Source: Bacteroidota bacterium | GTDB lineage: Bacteria; Bacteroidota; Bacteroidia; Flavobacteriales; Flavobacteriaceae | DNA length: 64,000 nucleotides | NCBI GenBank assembly: GCA_947447375.1 | Contig: CANFJB010000005.1 | Location: 1 to 64,000 of the forward strand | Direction: 5' to 3' | Shown here: piece after piece, positions 25,577-35,934 of the stretch | How the letters are laid out: each line of letters begins with the position of its first letter | Numbering within the stretch: position 1 is the stretch's first letter | The notes under the pieces: generated by a model | What the model was told of the DNA's origin: nothing | Database searches by the model: none | The model's input: the letters and a program-made list of their open reading frames with translations, nothing else | Made by a program: the position numbers and the translations under genes

Positions 25577-26698
25577 ATGTGCAATAGAAAATTTGCAATA
25601 TTATTTGTTTTACTCCTATCGCTGTTTACAATCAAGGTAAATAGTCAGGAAATTTCACTTTCTAACAATGCTGAAGTGAGTGTTTTGACTTGTGGAACTG
25701 GATCGGAAATTTATTCTTTATTTGGCCACACCGCAATTAGAATTAAAGACACAACCAACTTTGTCGATCAAGTTTATAACTACGGAACTTTTGATTTTAG
25801 TACTCCAAATTTCTACTTGAAATTCGTTAAAGGAGACTTACAATATTTGGAAACCAGTTGCACTTTTGAAGAGTTTTTTCAAGAATATTTATATGAAAAA
25901 AGAAGTATTGACGAACAAGTACTAAACTTATCACAAGAAAAAAAACAAGCTCTATTTGATTATCTAAACGCTTCTTTACAATCGGATGAGCGATTTTATA
26001 CTTATAAATTTATTGATAAAAATTGCACCACAATGGTTATCAATACTATAAATAAAATAATTGGAAAACCTGTTATTGGAATAAATTCAAGCGATGCTCA
26101 AACCTGTAGAACAATACTTTACCCCTATTTTAATAATCATTTTTACACGCAATTAGGAACCAGTATTATTTTTGGAAATAAAGTTGATTTGAAAAGCGAA
26201 CAACTGTTTTTGCCTTCCGAGCTTTATAATAATATCAAAGATTTAAAGGTAAACAATCAACCTATTTGTAAGGAAAGTAATAAAATATTAGAAGTTGGAA
26301 AAACAGAAATTCCATTTTCGTGGTGGAATAATTTTTATGTTTTTTGTCTGTTTTTTTTAATAATAATTCTGCTAAACAAACCTTCAATTTATAAAGCCTA
26401 TTTCGTTCTATTGGGATTACTAGGGTTGTTCTTCATTTTTGCAGGATTTTACTCATTGCACAGAGAACTAGTAAATAATTACAACATCTTGTTATTCAAT
26501 CCAATGTTGTTTGCATTAATTTACTTTGAAATAAAAAACAATAAAAAATGGATTTTATATTCTAGTATTTTCTGTATAATATGTTTATTAATTTACATTG
26601 CTATTTTAATAAATAAACCCTATTTAGGGATCGTAGCTCCATTCATTATTACCAGTGGGGTTAGGTTGATTCAACTATTTTTAAAAAATAGAAGATAA
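25577..26698 (+). CDS. DUF4105 / Lnb-like membrane protein
   Basis: A 373-aa protein. A signal peptide or anchor (1-24) is followed by a periplasmic DUF4105 domain (about 25-230) with H51 in LFGHTAIRI and C150 in DKNCTT, consistent with a Cys-His papain-like site. Five hydrophobic helices follow from about 245 to 370. Pfam now links this domain architecture with Lnb, the lipoprotein N-acyltransferase described in Bacteroides. I infer lipoprotein N-acylation here, but DUF4105 proteins are diverse. It follows the PorV-like gene by 11 bp and ends in a hairpin shared with rfbB. Confidence 0.8.
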   Translation: MCNRKFAILFVLLLSLFTIKVNSQEISLSNNAEVSVLTCGTGSEIYSLFGHTAIRIKDTTNFVDQVYNYGTFDFSTPNFYLKFVKGDLQYLETSCTFEEFFQEYLYEKRSIDEQVLNLSQEKKQALFDYLNASLQSDERFYTYKFIDKNCTTMVINTINKIIGKPVIGINSSDAQTCRTILYPYFNNHFYTQLGTSIIFGNKVDLKSEQLFLPSELYNNIKDLKVNNQPICKESNKILEVGKTEIPFSWWNNFYVFCLFFLIIILLNKPSIYKAYFVLLGLLGLFFIFAGFYSLHRELVNNYNILLFNPMLFALIYFEIKNNKKWILYSSIFCIICLLIYIAILINKPYLGIVAPFIITSGVRLIQLFLKNRR

Positions 26699-26728
26699 AA
26701 AAAACAGTATTCTAAGAATACTGTTTTT
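26698..26728. terminator. Bidirectional terminator between the DUF4105 gene and rfbB
   Basis: A 9-bp stem ACAGTATTC/GAATACTGT with loop TAA is flanked by an A-run on the left and a T-run on the right. The rfbB stop codon (26714-26712, minus) lies within the hairpin. Confidence 0.85.
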
Positions 26729-27758
26729 TATAATAATTGGCATATTCGCCAGAAGTTACATTTTTGAGCCAGAGTTCATTATTTAAATACCAATTTACTG
26801 TTCGTTCCAAACCTTGTTCAAAGGTTACTGACGGCTTCCATCCCAGTTCTTTGTTGATTTTTGAGGCATCGATAGCATATCTTAAATCATGTCCTGGTCG
26901 GTCTTTTACATAAGTAATTAATTGCGAAGAAGTACCTGGTTCACGTCCTAATTTACTATCCATTATCTGACAAAGTAATTTCACTAAATCAATATTTTGC
27001 CATTCATTAAACCCACCTATGTTATACGTTTCATGATTTCTACCTTCGTGAAAAACCAAATCAATTGCAACAGCGTGGTCTTCTACAAATAACCAATCTC
27101 TTGTGTATTTACCATCTCCATAAACTGGAAGCGGCTTATTATTGATAATATTATTAATGAATAGTGGAATTAATTTCTCAGGAAAATGATTTGGACCATA
27201 ATTATTCGAGCAATTTGTAATTACATAAGGCAAACCGTAAGTTTCACCATAGGCGCGTACAAAATGATCCGAACTAGCTTTTGATGCTGAATATGGAGAA
27301 TTTGGATCGTAGGAAGTGGTCTCTGTAAATAACCCTTCGGCACCTAAACTCCCATAAACCTCATCGGTACTAATGTGATAAAAACGCTTTCCCTCCTCAT
27401 TTCCTTTCCATTGTTTTTTGGCTGCATTCAGCAAATTCATTGTTCCAATAACATTCGTTTTCACAAATGACAACGGATCTTCAATAGAACGATCTACATG
27501 AGATTCGGCAGCAAGATGCAAAACGCCATCAAATTGATGCGTTTCGAATAAGGTTGCAATAAATTGTTCGTCAACAATATCGCCTTTTACAAAAGTATAA
27601 TTTTCATTGTTTTCAATATCGGCAATATTCTCCAAATTCCCTGCATAGGTTAACGCATCTAGATTGTAAATATGATAATTTGGATATTTTTTTACAAACC
27701 TACGAACGACATGCGAGCCAATAAAACCTGCTCCTCCTGTTATTAATATTTTCTTCAT
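26712..27758 (-). CDS. rfbB: dTDP-glucose 4,6-dehydratase
   Basis: A 348-aa extended SDR enzyme: NAD motif TGGAGFIGSHVV, HLAAESHVDRSI, the catalytic STDEVYGSL (T-D-E), YSASKASSD (Y-x3-K) and NCSNNYGP. It makes dTDP-4-keto-6-deoxyglucose. The frame is open to 27809, overlapping ugd, but family proteins start at MKKILITGGAGF, so 27758 is used. It lies 19 bp after ugd. No rfbA, rfbC or rfbD is in the window, so the route beyond this intermediate lies elsewhere or branches. Confidence 0.94.
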   Translation of the reverse strand: MKKILITGGAGFIGSHVVRRFVKKYPNYHIYNLDALTYAGNLENIADIENNENYTFVKGDIVDEQFIATLFETHQFDGVLHLAAESHVDRSIEDPLSFVKTNVIGTMNLLNAAKKQWKGNEEGKRFYHISTDEVYGSLGAEGLFTETTSYDPNSPYSASKASSDHFVRAYGETYGLPYVITNCSNNYGPNHFPEKLIPLFINNIINNKPLPVYGDGKYTRDWLFVEDHAVAIDLVFHEGRNHETYNIGGFNEWQNIDLVKLLCQIMDSKLGREPGTSSQLITYVKDRPGHDLRYAIDASKINKELGWKPSVTFEQGLERTVNWYLNNELWLKNVTSGEYANYYKKQYS

Positions 27759-27777
27759 ATAAATTTCGTAACTTTTT

Positions 27778-29169
27778 TTAGCTACCGATGCATTGGTAAA
27801 CAAAACCAATTTCTGTTAGTTTTTTACGATCTAATATATTTCTTCCATCAAATACGAAAGCTGGTTTTTCCATATTATCGTATATTTTTTGCCAATCGTA
27901 GGTATTAAATTCGTCCCACTCGGTTAATATTGCAATAGCGTGTGCATTTTTACAAGCTGAATAAGAATCATCAAAAGATTGAATTCCTTTTCTATTAAGT
28001 TCCGGTTTTCTTGATTCTAAATAATCGAGATCGGCTAAAATTTTATTTTCAGACACTTTAGGATCATAAACTGCAATATTCGCTTCTTCTTTCAACAAAT
28101 AATCGGCTACGTAAATTGCTGCTGATTCTCTGGTATCATTGGTGTCTTTTTTAAATGCCCAACCTAAGAAAGCAATTTTCTTTCCTGATATTGTATTGTA
28201 AAGTGTGGTAATTATATTTTTTGCAAAACGATCTTTTTGGTGATCGTTCATAATAATTACTTGTTCCCAATAGTCGGCAACCTCATTTAAACCAAATGAT
28301 TTAGCGATATAAACCAAATTTAAAATGTCTTTTTGAAAGCATGAACCTCCAAAACCTACTGAGGCTTTTAAAAATTTAGGTCCAATTCTACTGTCCATTC
28401 CAATTGCTCTAGCCACTTCATTGATGTCGGCACCAGTTTTTTCACATAATTCCGACATTGCATTTATAGATGAAATACGTTGTGCTAAAAAGGCATTTGC
28501 AGTAAGCTTAGAAAGCTCTGACGACCATAAATTGGTAGTTAGTATTTGTTGGCTTGGTACCCATTTTGAATAAATAGCAACTAACTTTTGAATTGCAATT
28601 TGACCTTCCTCAGAAGGATCTCCACCAATTAATACTCGATCAGGGTTAAGCAAATCGGAAACTGCCGTACCTTCAGCCAAAAATTCAGGATTGGATAAAA
28701 TTTGAAATTTTACACCATTCCCAGTATTGTCTAAAATACTTTTAACAGCTTCGGCGGTTCTTACAGGCAAAGTTGATTTTTCAACAACAATTTTATCGTT
28801 TTTTGCCACCTTCGCTATTTGCCTTGCGCAAAGTTCAATATATTTTAAATCAGATGCCATTCCCTTCCCTGCTCCGTAGGTTTTTGTGGGAGTATTTACA
28901 GAAATAAAAATCATTTCGGCTTCATCAATTGCAGCTTCAACATCAGTTGAAAAAAACAAATTTCTATTTCTTGATTCGGCTACAATTTCGCTTAATCCAG
29001 GTTCGTAAATTGGAATATTATCTACATTGGGATCGTTCCAAGCAGCAATTCTGTCTGCGTTAAGATCTACTACTGTAACTTTTATATGTGGGCACTTTTG
29101 TGCAATTATAGCCATTGTAGGTCCGCCAACATAACCAGCCCCAATGCAACAAATTTTAGTAATTTCCAT
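27778..29169 (-). CDS. ugd: UDP-glucose 6-dehydrogenase (eukaryote-like form)
   Basis: A 463-aa enzyme oxidising UDP-glucose to UDP-glucuronate. The NAD motif [33 protein letters not shown] and the catalytic cysteine in [10 protein letters not shown] are intact. The C-terminal UDP-binding domain contains [15 protein letters not shown]. Length and motifs resemble animal and plant UGDH more than the TviB/WecC types at 53.3 and 61.2 kb. It is 17 bp downstream of recR and probably shares a transcript with rfbB. Confidence 0.94.
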   Translation of the reverse strand: MEITKICCIGAGYVGGPTMAIIAQKCPHIKVTVVDLNADRIAAWNDPNVDNIPIYEPGLSEIVAESRNRNLFFSTDVEAAIDEAEMIFISVNTPTKTYGAGKGMASDLKYIELCARQIAKVAKNDKIVVEKSTLPVRTAEAVKSILDNTGNGVKFQILSNPEFLAEGTAVSDLLNPDRVLIGGDPSEEGQIAIQKLVAIYSKWVPSQQILTTNLWSSELSKLTANAFLAQRISSINAMSELCEKTGADINEVARAIGMDSRIGPKFLKASVGFGGSCFQKDILNLVYIAKSFGLNEVADYWEQVIIMNDHQKDRFAKNIITTLYNTISGKKIAFLGWAFKKDTNDTRESAAIYVADYLLKEEANIAVYDPKVSENKILADLDYLESRKPELNRKGIQSFDDSYSACKNAHAIAILTEWDEFNTYDWQKIYDNMEKPAFVFDGRNILDRKKLTEIGFVYQCIGS

Positions 29170-29186
29170 TTATAATTGATTCAATT

Positions 29187-29807
29187 TTAATTATTTTTAA
29201 ACGTATTCTCAAAAGGTATCCTTTGCAAAATACTTCTACCTAATGTAACCTCATCGGCATATTCTAATTCATCGCCAACTGATATTCCTCTAGCAATTGT
29301 CGAGGTAACAATATTGCTGTCTTTTATTTGCTTGTAGATATAAAAATTGGTTGTATCTCCTTCCATGGTGGAGCTTAACGCAAATATTAATTCTTCTACT
29401 TTCCCAGAATTTACTTTTTCAACCAAAGAATTAATCTTCAATTGACTTGGTCCAATTCCGTCCATTGGTGAAATTTTCCCTCCAAGAACGTGGTATATCC
29501 CTCGATATTGTCCTGTATTTTCAATTGCCATAACATCGCGAACATCTTCTACAACGCATATCAATTGATGGTTCCTTTTGGAATTAGAACAAATTTCACA
29601 GATTGCAACATCAGAAATAGTATGACAGCTTTCGCAAAATTTAATTTCTTCTCTAAAAGAGGTCAATGCATTTGATAAAAAAACAGTTTGTTCTTTTGGC
29701 TGTTTTAATAAATGCAACACTAATCGCAATGCCGTTCTTTTACCAATTCCTGGCAATTGAGCCATTTCGTTTACTGCGGCTTCTAATAGTTTTGAAGAAA
29801 ATTCCAT
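29187..29807 (-). CDS. recR: Recombination mediator RecR
   Basis: A 206-aa protein: N-terminal helix-hairpin-helix [12 protein letters not shown], Cys4 zinc finger ([16 protein letters not shown]), and a Toprim domain ([32 protein letters not shown]). It works with RecF/RecO to load RecA on gaps. A TACATTTG element (29819-29812, minus) is so close to the ATG that the mRNA would be nearly leaderless, unless another promoter is used. Confidence 0.96.
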   Translation of the reverse strand: MEFSSKLLEAAVNEMAQLPGIGKRTALRLVLHLLKQPKEQTVFLSNALTSFREEIKFCESCHTISDVAICEICSNSKRNHQLICVVEDVRDVMAIENTGQYRGIYHVLGGKISPMDGIGPSQLKINSLVEKVNSGKVEELIFALSSTMEGDTTNFYIYKQIKDSNIVTSTIARGISVGDELEYADEVTLGRSILQRIPFENTFKNN

Positions 29808-29886
29808 TTTACAAATGTACTAAAATTGTTTATTTATAAAAGTAAGTTCCTATGTTTTCGACATTTGAAATTACAATAAATATCAA

Positions 29887-29916
29887 TTCATTTTAATAGT
29901 TTATACTGTATATTTG
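29887..29916 (+). promoter_or_regulatory. Probable promoter of the CpsB-type phosphatase gene
   Basis: TATATTTG (29909-29916) is preceded after 19 nt by TTC (29887-29889), one base from TTG. It lies 14 nt before the GTG start. Confidence 0.55.
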
Positions 29917-29930
29917 TAAAAAATAACAAC

Positions 29931-30665
29931 GTGTTTTCATTATTTAAATCCAAACCTAAACTTTCTAATTTAATCCCTGAAGGATTTATTGATATCCATT
30001 CTCATATATTGCCGGGAATTGATGATGGAGCCGAAACTATTGAACACACAGCACGATTATTGGATGGGTTGCGAAAAATTGGTTTTTCAAAATGTATTGC
30101 GACTCCTCATACACTTCCAGAAATATGGGAAAATACCACCGATGGAATTAAAGCAACTTTTCAGTTAACAAAACAAAATTTAGAAGAACCTCTCCAAACC
30201 ATGCTTCATGATGTTGCATCAGAATATATGATTAACGAAGCCTTTTTGGATCGATTGCAAACGGAACCGTTATTGACAATTAAAGACAATATTGTTCTAA
30301 TAGAAATGTCTTACATGAATCCGCCATTGGCATTAAAAGACATTATTTTTGAAATACAACTCAAAGGATACCAGCCTTTATTGGCACATCCCGAACGCTA
30401 TTTATTCTATCATCAAAATACTAAAATGTATTCTACTTTAAAAGATTTAGATGTAAAATTTCAGTTGAATTTATTATCAAGTGTTGGTTATTATGGCTCA
30501 TCAGTTGCTAATGCTGCAGACTTTTTATTGAAAGAAAATTTGATTGATTTTGTAGGTTCAGATGTTCACCATTTGAAACACGTGAGTGCTTTTGAAAATA
30601 AAATAATTATAAAATCAGAGGCACAACTTAGGTTAGCAATCGAAAGGAATTCCTTGTTTAAATAA
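29931..30665 (+). CDS. CpsB/YwqE-type PHP tyrosine phosphatase
   Basis: A 244-aa PHP-domain protein starting at GTG. Metal-binding histidines are visible in FIDIHSHILPGIDDG, ATPHT, LAHPERY and GSDVHH. Relatives dephosphorylate the Tyr-rich tail of capsule tyrosine autokinases. The gene faces the Wzc-like kinase gene end to end, which supports that partnership. Own promoter at 29887-29916; shared terminator at 30663-30700. Confidence 0.88.
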   Translation: MFSLFKSKPKLSNLIPEGFIDIHSHILPGIDDGAETIEHTARLLDGLRKIGFSKCIATPHTLPEIWENTTDGIKATFQLTKQNLEEPLQTMLHDVASEYMINEAFLDRLQTEPLLTIKDNIVLIEMSYMNPPLALKDIIFEIQLKGYQPLLAHPERYLFYHQNTKMYSTLKDLDVKFQLNLLSSVGYYGSSVANAADFLLKENLIDFVGSDVHHLKHVSAFENKIIIKSEAQLRLAIERNSLFK

Positions 30666-30700
30666 AAAAGGGATAAAAACCAATGCTCTTATCCCTATAT
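30663..30700. terminator. Terminator of the Wzc-like gene, shared with the CpsB-type gene
   Basis: An 8-bp stem AGGGATAA/TTATCCCT (30669-30696) has a T-run on the minus-strand side and an AT-rich tail on the plus side, between convergent genes. Confidence 0.75.
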
Positions 30701-30715
30701 TTTATTACTGATTAA

Positions 30716-33130
30716 TTATTTTCTTTTTAACCAACTGAATCGGCTTTTTTTTCTAGGGGTATTTTCGTCATTATCTTCTCCATAACCATAACCATAGCCG
30801 TAATTATAACCATAAGTATAGCCATAACTGTATTTATAGCCGTAACCATATCCATACCCTTTTTCACCACCCACATTATTGATAACATAGGCCATATTTG
30901 TCAATTTACCTTGTTCTTTAAGTCCTTTAGAATAAGTAAGTAGTTTTTTATCGGTATGATCCGCACGGGTTATATAAACTGTTATATCTGCCAATTGAGA
31001 TATTAACAAGGTATCTGTAACTAATATTGTTGGTGCAGTATCCACTACTATATAATCATATTCTTTTTTTAGAATATTTAATAATTCTTCAAACCTCCCA
31101 TTGGACAGTAATTCAGCAGGATTTGGCGGAACAGAACCAGCAAAAACGATATTTAAAAAATCATTATTGAAAATTTTTTCGTTTATTAAATTTTTCCAAT
31201 CGGTAGTGGTATCATATAAATAATTAGACAATCCTATACGATTTTTGTTTATTTTAAGGTATTTATGCAATTGTGGATTTCTTAAATCAGCACCAACTAA
31301 TAACACCTTTTTATCTAATGAAGCTAAAGTCAATGCTAAATTTAAAGAAACAAATGTCTTTCCTTCCCCTTTAATAGAAGAACAAGTATAAATAACGGGA
31401 CATTCGCCTTCCTTTTTTAATGGAATTAAATAGTTTATATTGGTTCTTAAAATTCTAAAAGACTCTGCCAAAACCGATCTATCATTCTTGGTAATAATTC
31501 TATTTTCTTCATTAATATATGGTATTTCGGCAACTACTGGAATATTTGGTGACAAACGCTCAAAATCTAGTTTACTATGAATCTTAGTATCTAATAAAAA
31601 GATAATATATACAATCCCAAAAGGAATTATTAAGCCAATTAATAAAGCTGCTAAATAAATAATACTTCTTTTAGGGGCAATTGGAATAAAATTGGTCATT
31701 GCATAATCTATCACTTTTATAGAAGGAGTGGTAATTGCTTTTGAGACAGCAGCTTCTTCTCGTTTTTGTAACAAAAACAAATAAAGAGATTCTTTAATTG
31801 TTTGCTGGCGCTCAATAGAACGTAGTATTTTTTCTTTAGCAGGAATACTACTGAAAGTACTTGAATTTTCTTGCTTCAACGATTTTATATTTTTTATAGA
31901 AACTGCCAATTGTTTTTGAAGTACTACTATTGAGGACAAAACATTCTGTTTTAGTTCTATAATTTTATTGGAATACTCAACAACCATTGGGTTTTTTTCT
32001 CCCGCACTTACTAATAATTTTCCTCTGTCTAAAACTACTTTGTTATAATCGGAAATTAGAGAATTAATGTTTTCATTTTCTATACCTATATTGGAGGGCA
32101 ATAATTCAAAAGGGCCATCTTTTTTTAGAGTATCTTCTAATAATTTTGCTAATGCAATTTGAGTTTCTAAGGCATAATAATTTCCTTCTGTAACTGATTT
32201 TTTTGAAACTGTAACTTTAGCATCTTCCTGTAAATAGCTTAAGTTATTTTCAGTTTTAAAAGTTTTTTTCTGATTTTCAATTGAGTCCAATTCACCACTC
32301 AGGTTAACAAATCTCTCGTTAACAAAATCGATGGTTCTTTGAGAAACCAATTGTCTATCTGTTACCCCATCTTCGTTAAATTTATCAATTATTTCATTAA
32401 TAATAGCCTCAGACTTGTCTTTATTCTCCCCCGTTAATTCTAAAGACAATACTTCACTTTGTTTGGCTGTACTTGCCAATTGAATTGAGTTAGACAATCC
32501 TTCAAGAATTATATCAATTGGGGTTCTTAAAACTTTATAATGGTCCTCTATTAGTTTAGAAAAAGTACCATTATTTTCTAAAACTAAAATAAATTCTTGC
32601 CCTTTAATTTTGTTTTTTTGACCGTATTGGTAGGTTCTATCGGAACTGTTCTCTTCAGAGATTATCTTATACCCCGTTGGTTGCAATTCAATTTCTAATT
32701 TTATTTTTCTAGTATTAATACTGTCTTTAGGGTCCAACCAAATTACTTTGAAAGGTCTGTCTTTCCACAACTCGGTTGTTTTTATGTTCCCTACAGTATA
32801 GTATGACGTTTCTAAATTCAAGTTTTTAGCTACTAATTCTAATAATCGGTGTGATTTTAAAACTTCTATTTCATTGTCTAAATTGACTTTAGAATTGGAA
32901 AAAAGAGCTGCTACATCACTAGGAAGTTTCATTCCTCCCTTAGTATTGTCTAGAATTTTAATCTTAGCCGTTGTTTGGTATATATCACTCGAATAGCGCA
33001 AGTAGGTATAAGCAACAATTAATGATAGCATTGCTCCCACTACAAACCATTTCCAAAAAGCCAAATATTTGAATAAAATTTCTTTAATATTTATTTCCTC
33101 AATCTCTGAATTATTGTTTTTATTTTCCAT
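30716..33130 (-). CDS. wzc: Wzc-like polysaccharide co-polymerase / tyrosine autokinase
   Basis: An 804-aa inner membrane protein. TM1 lies near 26-45, a long periplasmic coiled-coil region (about 230-460) contains the GNVR-like segment, and TM2 lies near 489-513. The BY-kinase domain has Walker A SSIKGEGKT (584-592), Walker A' LLVGADLR (610-617) and Walker B IVVDTAP (694-700). The tail at 759-784 has 13 tyrosines alternating with glycine, the expected autophosphorylation cluster. It controls chain length and export with Wza. It follows wza by 6 bp. Confidence 0.95.
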   Translation of the reverse strand: MENKNNNSEIEEINIKEILFKYLAFWKWFVVGAMLSLIVAYTYLRYSSDIYQTTAKIKILDNTKGGMKLPSDVAALFSNSKVNLDNEIEVLKSHRLLELVAKNLNLETSYYTVGNIKTTELWKDRPFKVIWLDPKDSINTRKIKLEIELQPTGYKIISEENSSDRTYQYGQKNKIKGQEFILVLENNGTFSKLIEDHYKVLRTPIDIILEGLSNSIQLASTAKQSEVLSLELTGENKDKSEAIINEIIDKFNEDGVTDRQLVSQRTIDFVNERFVNLSGELDSIENQKKTFKTENNLSYLQEDAKVTVSKKSVTEGNYYALETQIALAKLLEDTLKKDGPFELLPSNIGIENENINSLISDYNKVVLDRGKLLVSAGEKNPMVVEYSNKIIELKQNVLSSIVVLQKQLAVSIKNIKSLKQENSSTFSSIPAKEKILRSIERQQTIKESLYLFLLQKREEAAVSKAITTPSIKVIDYAMTNFIPIAPKRSIIYLAALLIGLIIPFGIVYIIFLLDTKIHSKLDFERLSPNIPVVAEIPYINEENRIITKNDRSVLAESFRILRTNINYLIPLKKEGECPVIYTCSSIKGEGKTFVSLNLALTLASLDKKVLLVGADLRNPQLHKYLKINKNRIGLSNYLYDTTTDWKNLINEKIFNNDFLNIVFAGSVPPNPAELLSNGRFEELLNILKKEYDYIVVDTAPTILVTDTLLISQLADITVYITRADHTDKKLLTYSKGLKEQGKLTNMAYVINNVGGEKGYGYGYGYKYSYGYTYGYNYGYGYGYGEDNDENTPRKKSRFSWLKRK

Positions 33131-33136
33131 TCTAAA

Positions 33137-33913
33137 TTATCGTGTTAATAAAACAAATGTGGTTAATAAAATAGAAAAAACAGAAAGCACAGTACTCGTA
33201 TTTCCTATAAATCCAGCACTTTTTACTTTTACATTATTTGGATATACATAAACAATATCATTTTGTTTAATATTGTAATATGGCGAATCAAACCAATCGG
33301 ATTTGGTTAAATCTATTTTGTGGTATTTTCTTTTTCCTTCTTCTTCTCTAATCAGCCACACTTCTTTTCTATTGGCTTCAATAGTAACATCTCCAGCGTA
33401 ACCAATTGCCTGGGGTAAAGAAATGGATTGTTCACTATAAGTATAAGTACCAGGCAATTTCACTTCTCCTAAAACAGTTACCTTGGCATTCAAAATTCTA
33501 ACACTTACCGTAGGATTTTTTAAATGGCCATTATTTTCAAGAATTGTAATTATGGATTTTTCTAATTCTGAAGTTGTTTTACCACCTGCGGCAATTTCGC
33601 CTAAAATCGGCAAACTTATTTTTCCTTCAGCGGAAACCAAATGGCCTTGTAATTTTAATAATTCAAGGGTTGGAACTGCAGCAGAGGTTACTGTAACTGA
33701 ATTGTAAGGAAGTGAAGTTTCAGGGTTTAATGTTGATATTTTCACATCCAAAATATCATTTACTTGTATTTTAGGCAGCGAATAGGTGACGCTGGTTTCA
33801 GCACCTTCTTTAATATCGCTAAACAATATAATCTCTTTTCTGGAAGCACAGGAACTAAAAAAAGCTGTAATAGTAATTCCAAATAATAGTAGTTTACTCA
33901 ATTTGTATTTCAT
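33137..33913 (-). CDS. wza: Wza-like outer membrane polysaccharide export lipoprotein
   Basis: A 258-aa protein. A signal peptide ends in a lipobox (FFSSC, Cys22), followed by the poly_export domain (KIQVNDILDVKISTLNPE) and an SLBB domain (KVTVLGEVKLPGTYTY). A hydrophobic C-terminal helix (about 235-255) replaces the alpha-barrel segment of classical Wza and is usual in Bacteroidota. It forms the export channel for the polysaccharide made by this locus. It lies 18 bp after the CapD-type gene and 6 bp before wzc. Confidence 0.93.
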   Translation of the reverse strand: MKYKLSKLLLFGITITAFFSSCASRKEIILFSDIKEGAETSVTYSLPKIQVNDILDVKISTLNPETSLPYNSVTVTSAAVPTLELLKLQGHLVSAEGKISLPILGEIAAGGKTTSELEKSIITILENNGHLKNPTVSVRILNAKVTVLGEVKLPGTYTYSEQSISLPQAIGYAGDVTIEANRKEVWLIREEEGKRKYHKIDLTKSDWFDSPYYNIKQNDIVYVYPNNVKVKSAGFIGNTSTVLSVFSILLTTFVLLTR

Positions 33914-33931
33914 TTTTATGGTATTTTATTT

Positions 33932-35863
33932 TTAATTATCCAATTGATTGTAATGAGAATTCATACTCACAAATTCTGGAACTATTTCTTTCATTTTGGC
34001 AACCAATTCAATTTTATTATTTTTATTAGCAATCAAAATTAATTCATCTACTTTAGTAAACAAATCCTCATAATCAGCACAAGTGTCTTTGGCAATCATG
34101 ATTTTATTGTTATGCGTAGGAATTGTTTTAGAATTGTCATTCAGAAGTTCTTCATATAATTTTTCTCCTGGTCTTAATCCTATGGTTTTAATTTTAATGT
34201 CTTTTTCAGGAATTAATCCTGCTAAACGAATCATTTTCCTTGCAAGATCAATAATTTTTACCGGTGCGCCCATATCAAAAATAAATATTTCACCACCATT
34301 ACCCATAGCTCCAGCGTCTAGTACCAATTGGCATGCCTCAGGAATGGTCATGAAATAACGAATAACATCGGGATGTGTAATGGTAATTGGGCCTCCATTT
34401 TGAATTTGCTCTGTAAATAATGGAACTACAGATCCGTTTGAACCCAACACATTACCAAATCGAGTAGTAATAAATTTAATATCGTAATTTTCTTTTTTAG
34501 CATTCAAACTCAACCCTTGTATGCATCTTTCTGCAATTCTTTTACTAGCTCCCATAACATTGCTTGGGTTTACCGCTTTATCGGTTGAAATAAAGACAAA
34601 GCTCTTTACCCCGAATTCAATAGATAAATTCGCCGTATTCATTGTTCCTATCACATTGGCAAAAATCGCCTGAGCAGGATTTTCTTCCATCATTGGAACG
34701 TGCTTGTAAGCGGCAGCGTGGTAAACTACTGCTGGTTTAGCATTTATAAAAACTTCTTTAAGCGTTGCAAGATTTCTTACGTCTCCAATTATAGTATTAA
34801 TTATTGTAGTTGAATTTAATTTCTCCAATTCAGCACTTAAATAATGAAGTGGTGTTTCGGCTTGATCTAATATAATTATTTTTTTTGGTTTAAAACCAAT
34901 AATTTGTCGAGCTAATTCACTACCTATTGATCCTGCAGCTCCAGTAATTAAAACAGTATTGTCTAGAATTTGATTCGATATTGGCTCTTGATCTAATGAA
35001 ATAGATCTTCTGTCTAATAAGTCTTCAATTTTAAACTCAATTACTTTTTTTGATATTGCTTCTTGGTTTTCCCAATCGGTAATTGTTCCTGAATTGAATA
35101 CTTTAATATTCCATTCTAAACAATCTTCAACAATATTAATTTTTTCAACATTGGTAAGACTATTGTCAGATAAAATTAAAACCTGAGCATTAATAGATCT
35201 TAATAGTACTGAAACCTTCTTTTTGGAATTGAGAATTGGAATATTTAATATTCTTTTAGAAGCATCGGCATTTTTTTTATCGATAAAGCCAACAATTTGG
35301 AATCTTTTGGTTTTTTCAGATTGTAGTGCCGTGACAACAGAAATAGCATTGGCATCAGCCCCATATATAACTGCTTTAAGCGTTTTATGATTTTTATCTA
35401 GTGTATTTATGTTCTCAAAAATAATTTTTATAAAAACTCTAAATAAAAATAATGTTGAAAAAGTAATTATAAAATTAATTACTAATGAAGGTAACAAATA
35501 TATTTTTTTTCCAATAAGAAAATAAGTACTATAGTTTATAACTACTAATGTGAAAAAAGTACACAGTGAAGAATATAATAATTTTAATCCGTCTATAAAA
35601 GTTGAATGACGAATAATTCCAGAATAAGTCTTAAAAATAATAAAAAAGAAAATATTTATTAAGACTATTATAGAATATCTTGTTGGGACATCTAGGGTAT
35701 CATAAAATTTTACCCTTAAACTTCGAACTATTAAATAGGAAATTTCACTTGCGATAATAGTTAAAAAAACATCCATAAAAAAAACCATCCATCTTGGTAA
35801 ATAATCCAAAGACAAAAGTGTTGTTTTGATTTTGTTTTTTATATTTCTTAAAATATCAGTCAT
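33932..35863 (-). CDS. Membrane-bound nucleotide-sugar 4,6-dehydratase (FlaA1/WbpM/CapD family)
   Basis: A 643-aa protein. Four N-terminal helices (about 20-135) and a Rossmann-like CoA_binding_3 region precede the catalytic SDR domain from about residue 300: TGAAGSIGSELAR, STDKAVNPSNVMGASKR (the M-x3-K variant of this family), and FGNVLGSNGSV. Long-form members convert UDP-GlcNAc to UDP-4-keto-6-deoxy-GlcNAc. That product is a substrate for a DegT aminotransferase such as the one at 36990. It heads the capD-wza-wzc unit behind its own promoter. Confidence 0.9.
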   Translation of the reverse strand: MTDILRNIKNKIKTTLLSLDYLPRWMVFFMDVFLTIIASEISYLIVRSLRVKFYDTLDVPTRYSIIVLINIFFFIIFKTYSGIIRHSTFIDGLKLLYSSLCTFFTLVVINYSTYFLIGKKIYLLPSLVINFIITFSTLFLFRVFIKIIFENINTLDKNHKTLKAVIYGADANAISVVTALQSEKTKRFQIVGFIDKKNADASKRILNIPILNSKKKVSVLLRSINAQVLILSDNSLTNVEKINIVEDCLEWNIKVFNSGTITDWENQEAISKKVIEFKIEDLLDRRSISLDQEPISNQILDNTVLITGAAGSIGSELARQIIGFKPKKIIILDQAETPLHYLSAELEKLNSTTIINTIIGDVRNLATLKEVFINAKPAVVYHAAAYKHVPMMEENPAQAIFANVIGTMNTANLSIEFGVKSFVFISTDKAVNPSNVMGASKRIAERCIQGLSLNAKKENYDIKFITTRFGNVLGSNGSVVPLFTEQIQNGGPITITHPDVIRYFMTIPEACQLVLDAGAMGNGGEIFIFDMGAPVKIIDLARKMIRLAGLIPEKDIKIKTIGLRPGEKLYEELLNDNSKTIPTHNNKIMIAKDTCADYEDLFTKVDELILIANKNNKIELVAKMKEIVPEFVSMNSHYNQLDN

Positions 35864-35904
35864 TATTATGAAAAACGTTATTATTATTTAATTTGTAAAG
35901 TAGG

Positions 35905-35934
35905 CAAAAATAGTATATTATAGTGAATTTTCAA
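35905..35934 (-). promoter_or_regulatory. Internal promoter for the CapD-wza-wzc unit
   Basis: TTG (35934-35932), 19 nt, TATTTTTG (35912-35905) on the minus strand is an exact consensus about 40 nt before the ATG. It gives the export genes an expression route independent of the far upstream promoter at 63.65 kb. Confidence 0.75.
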
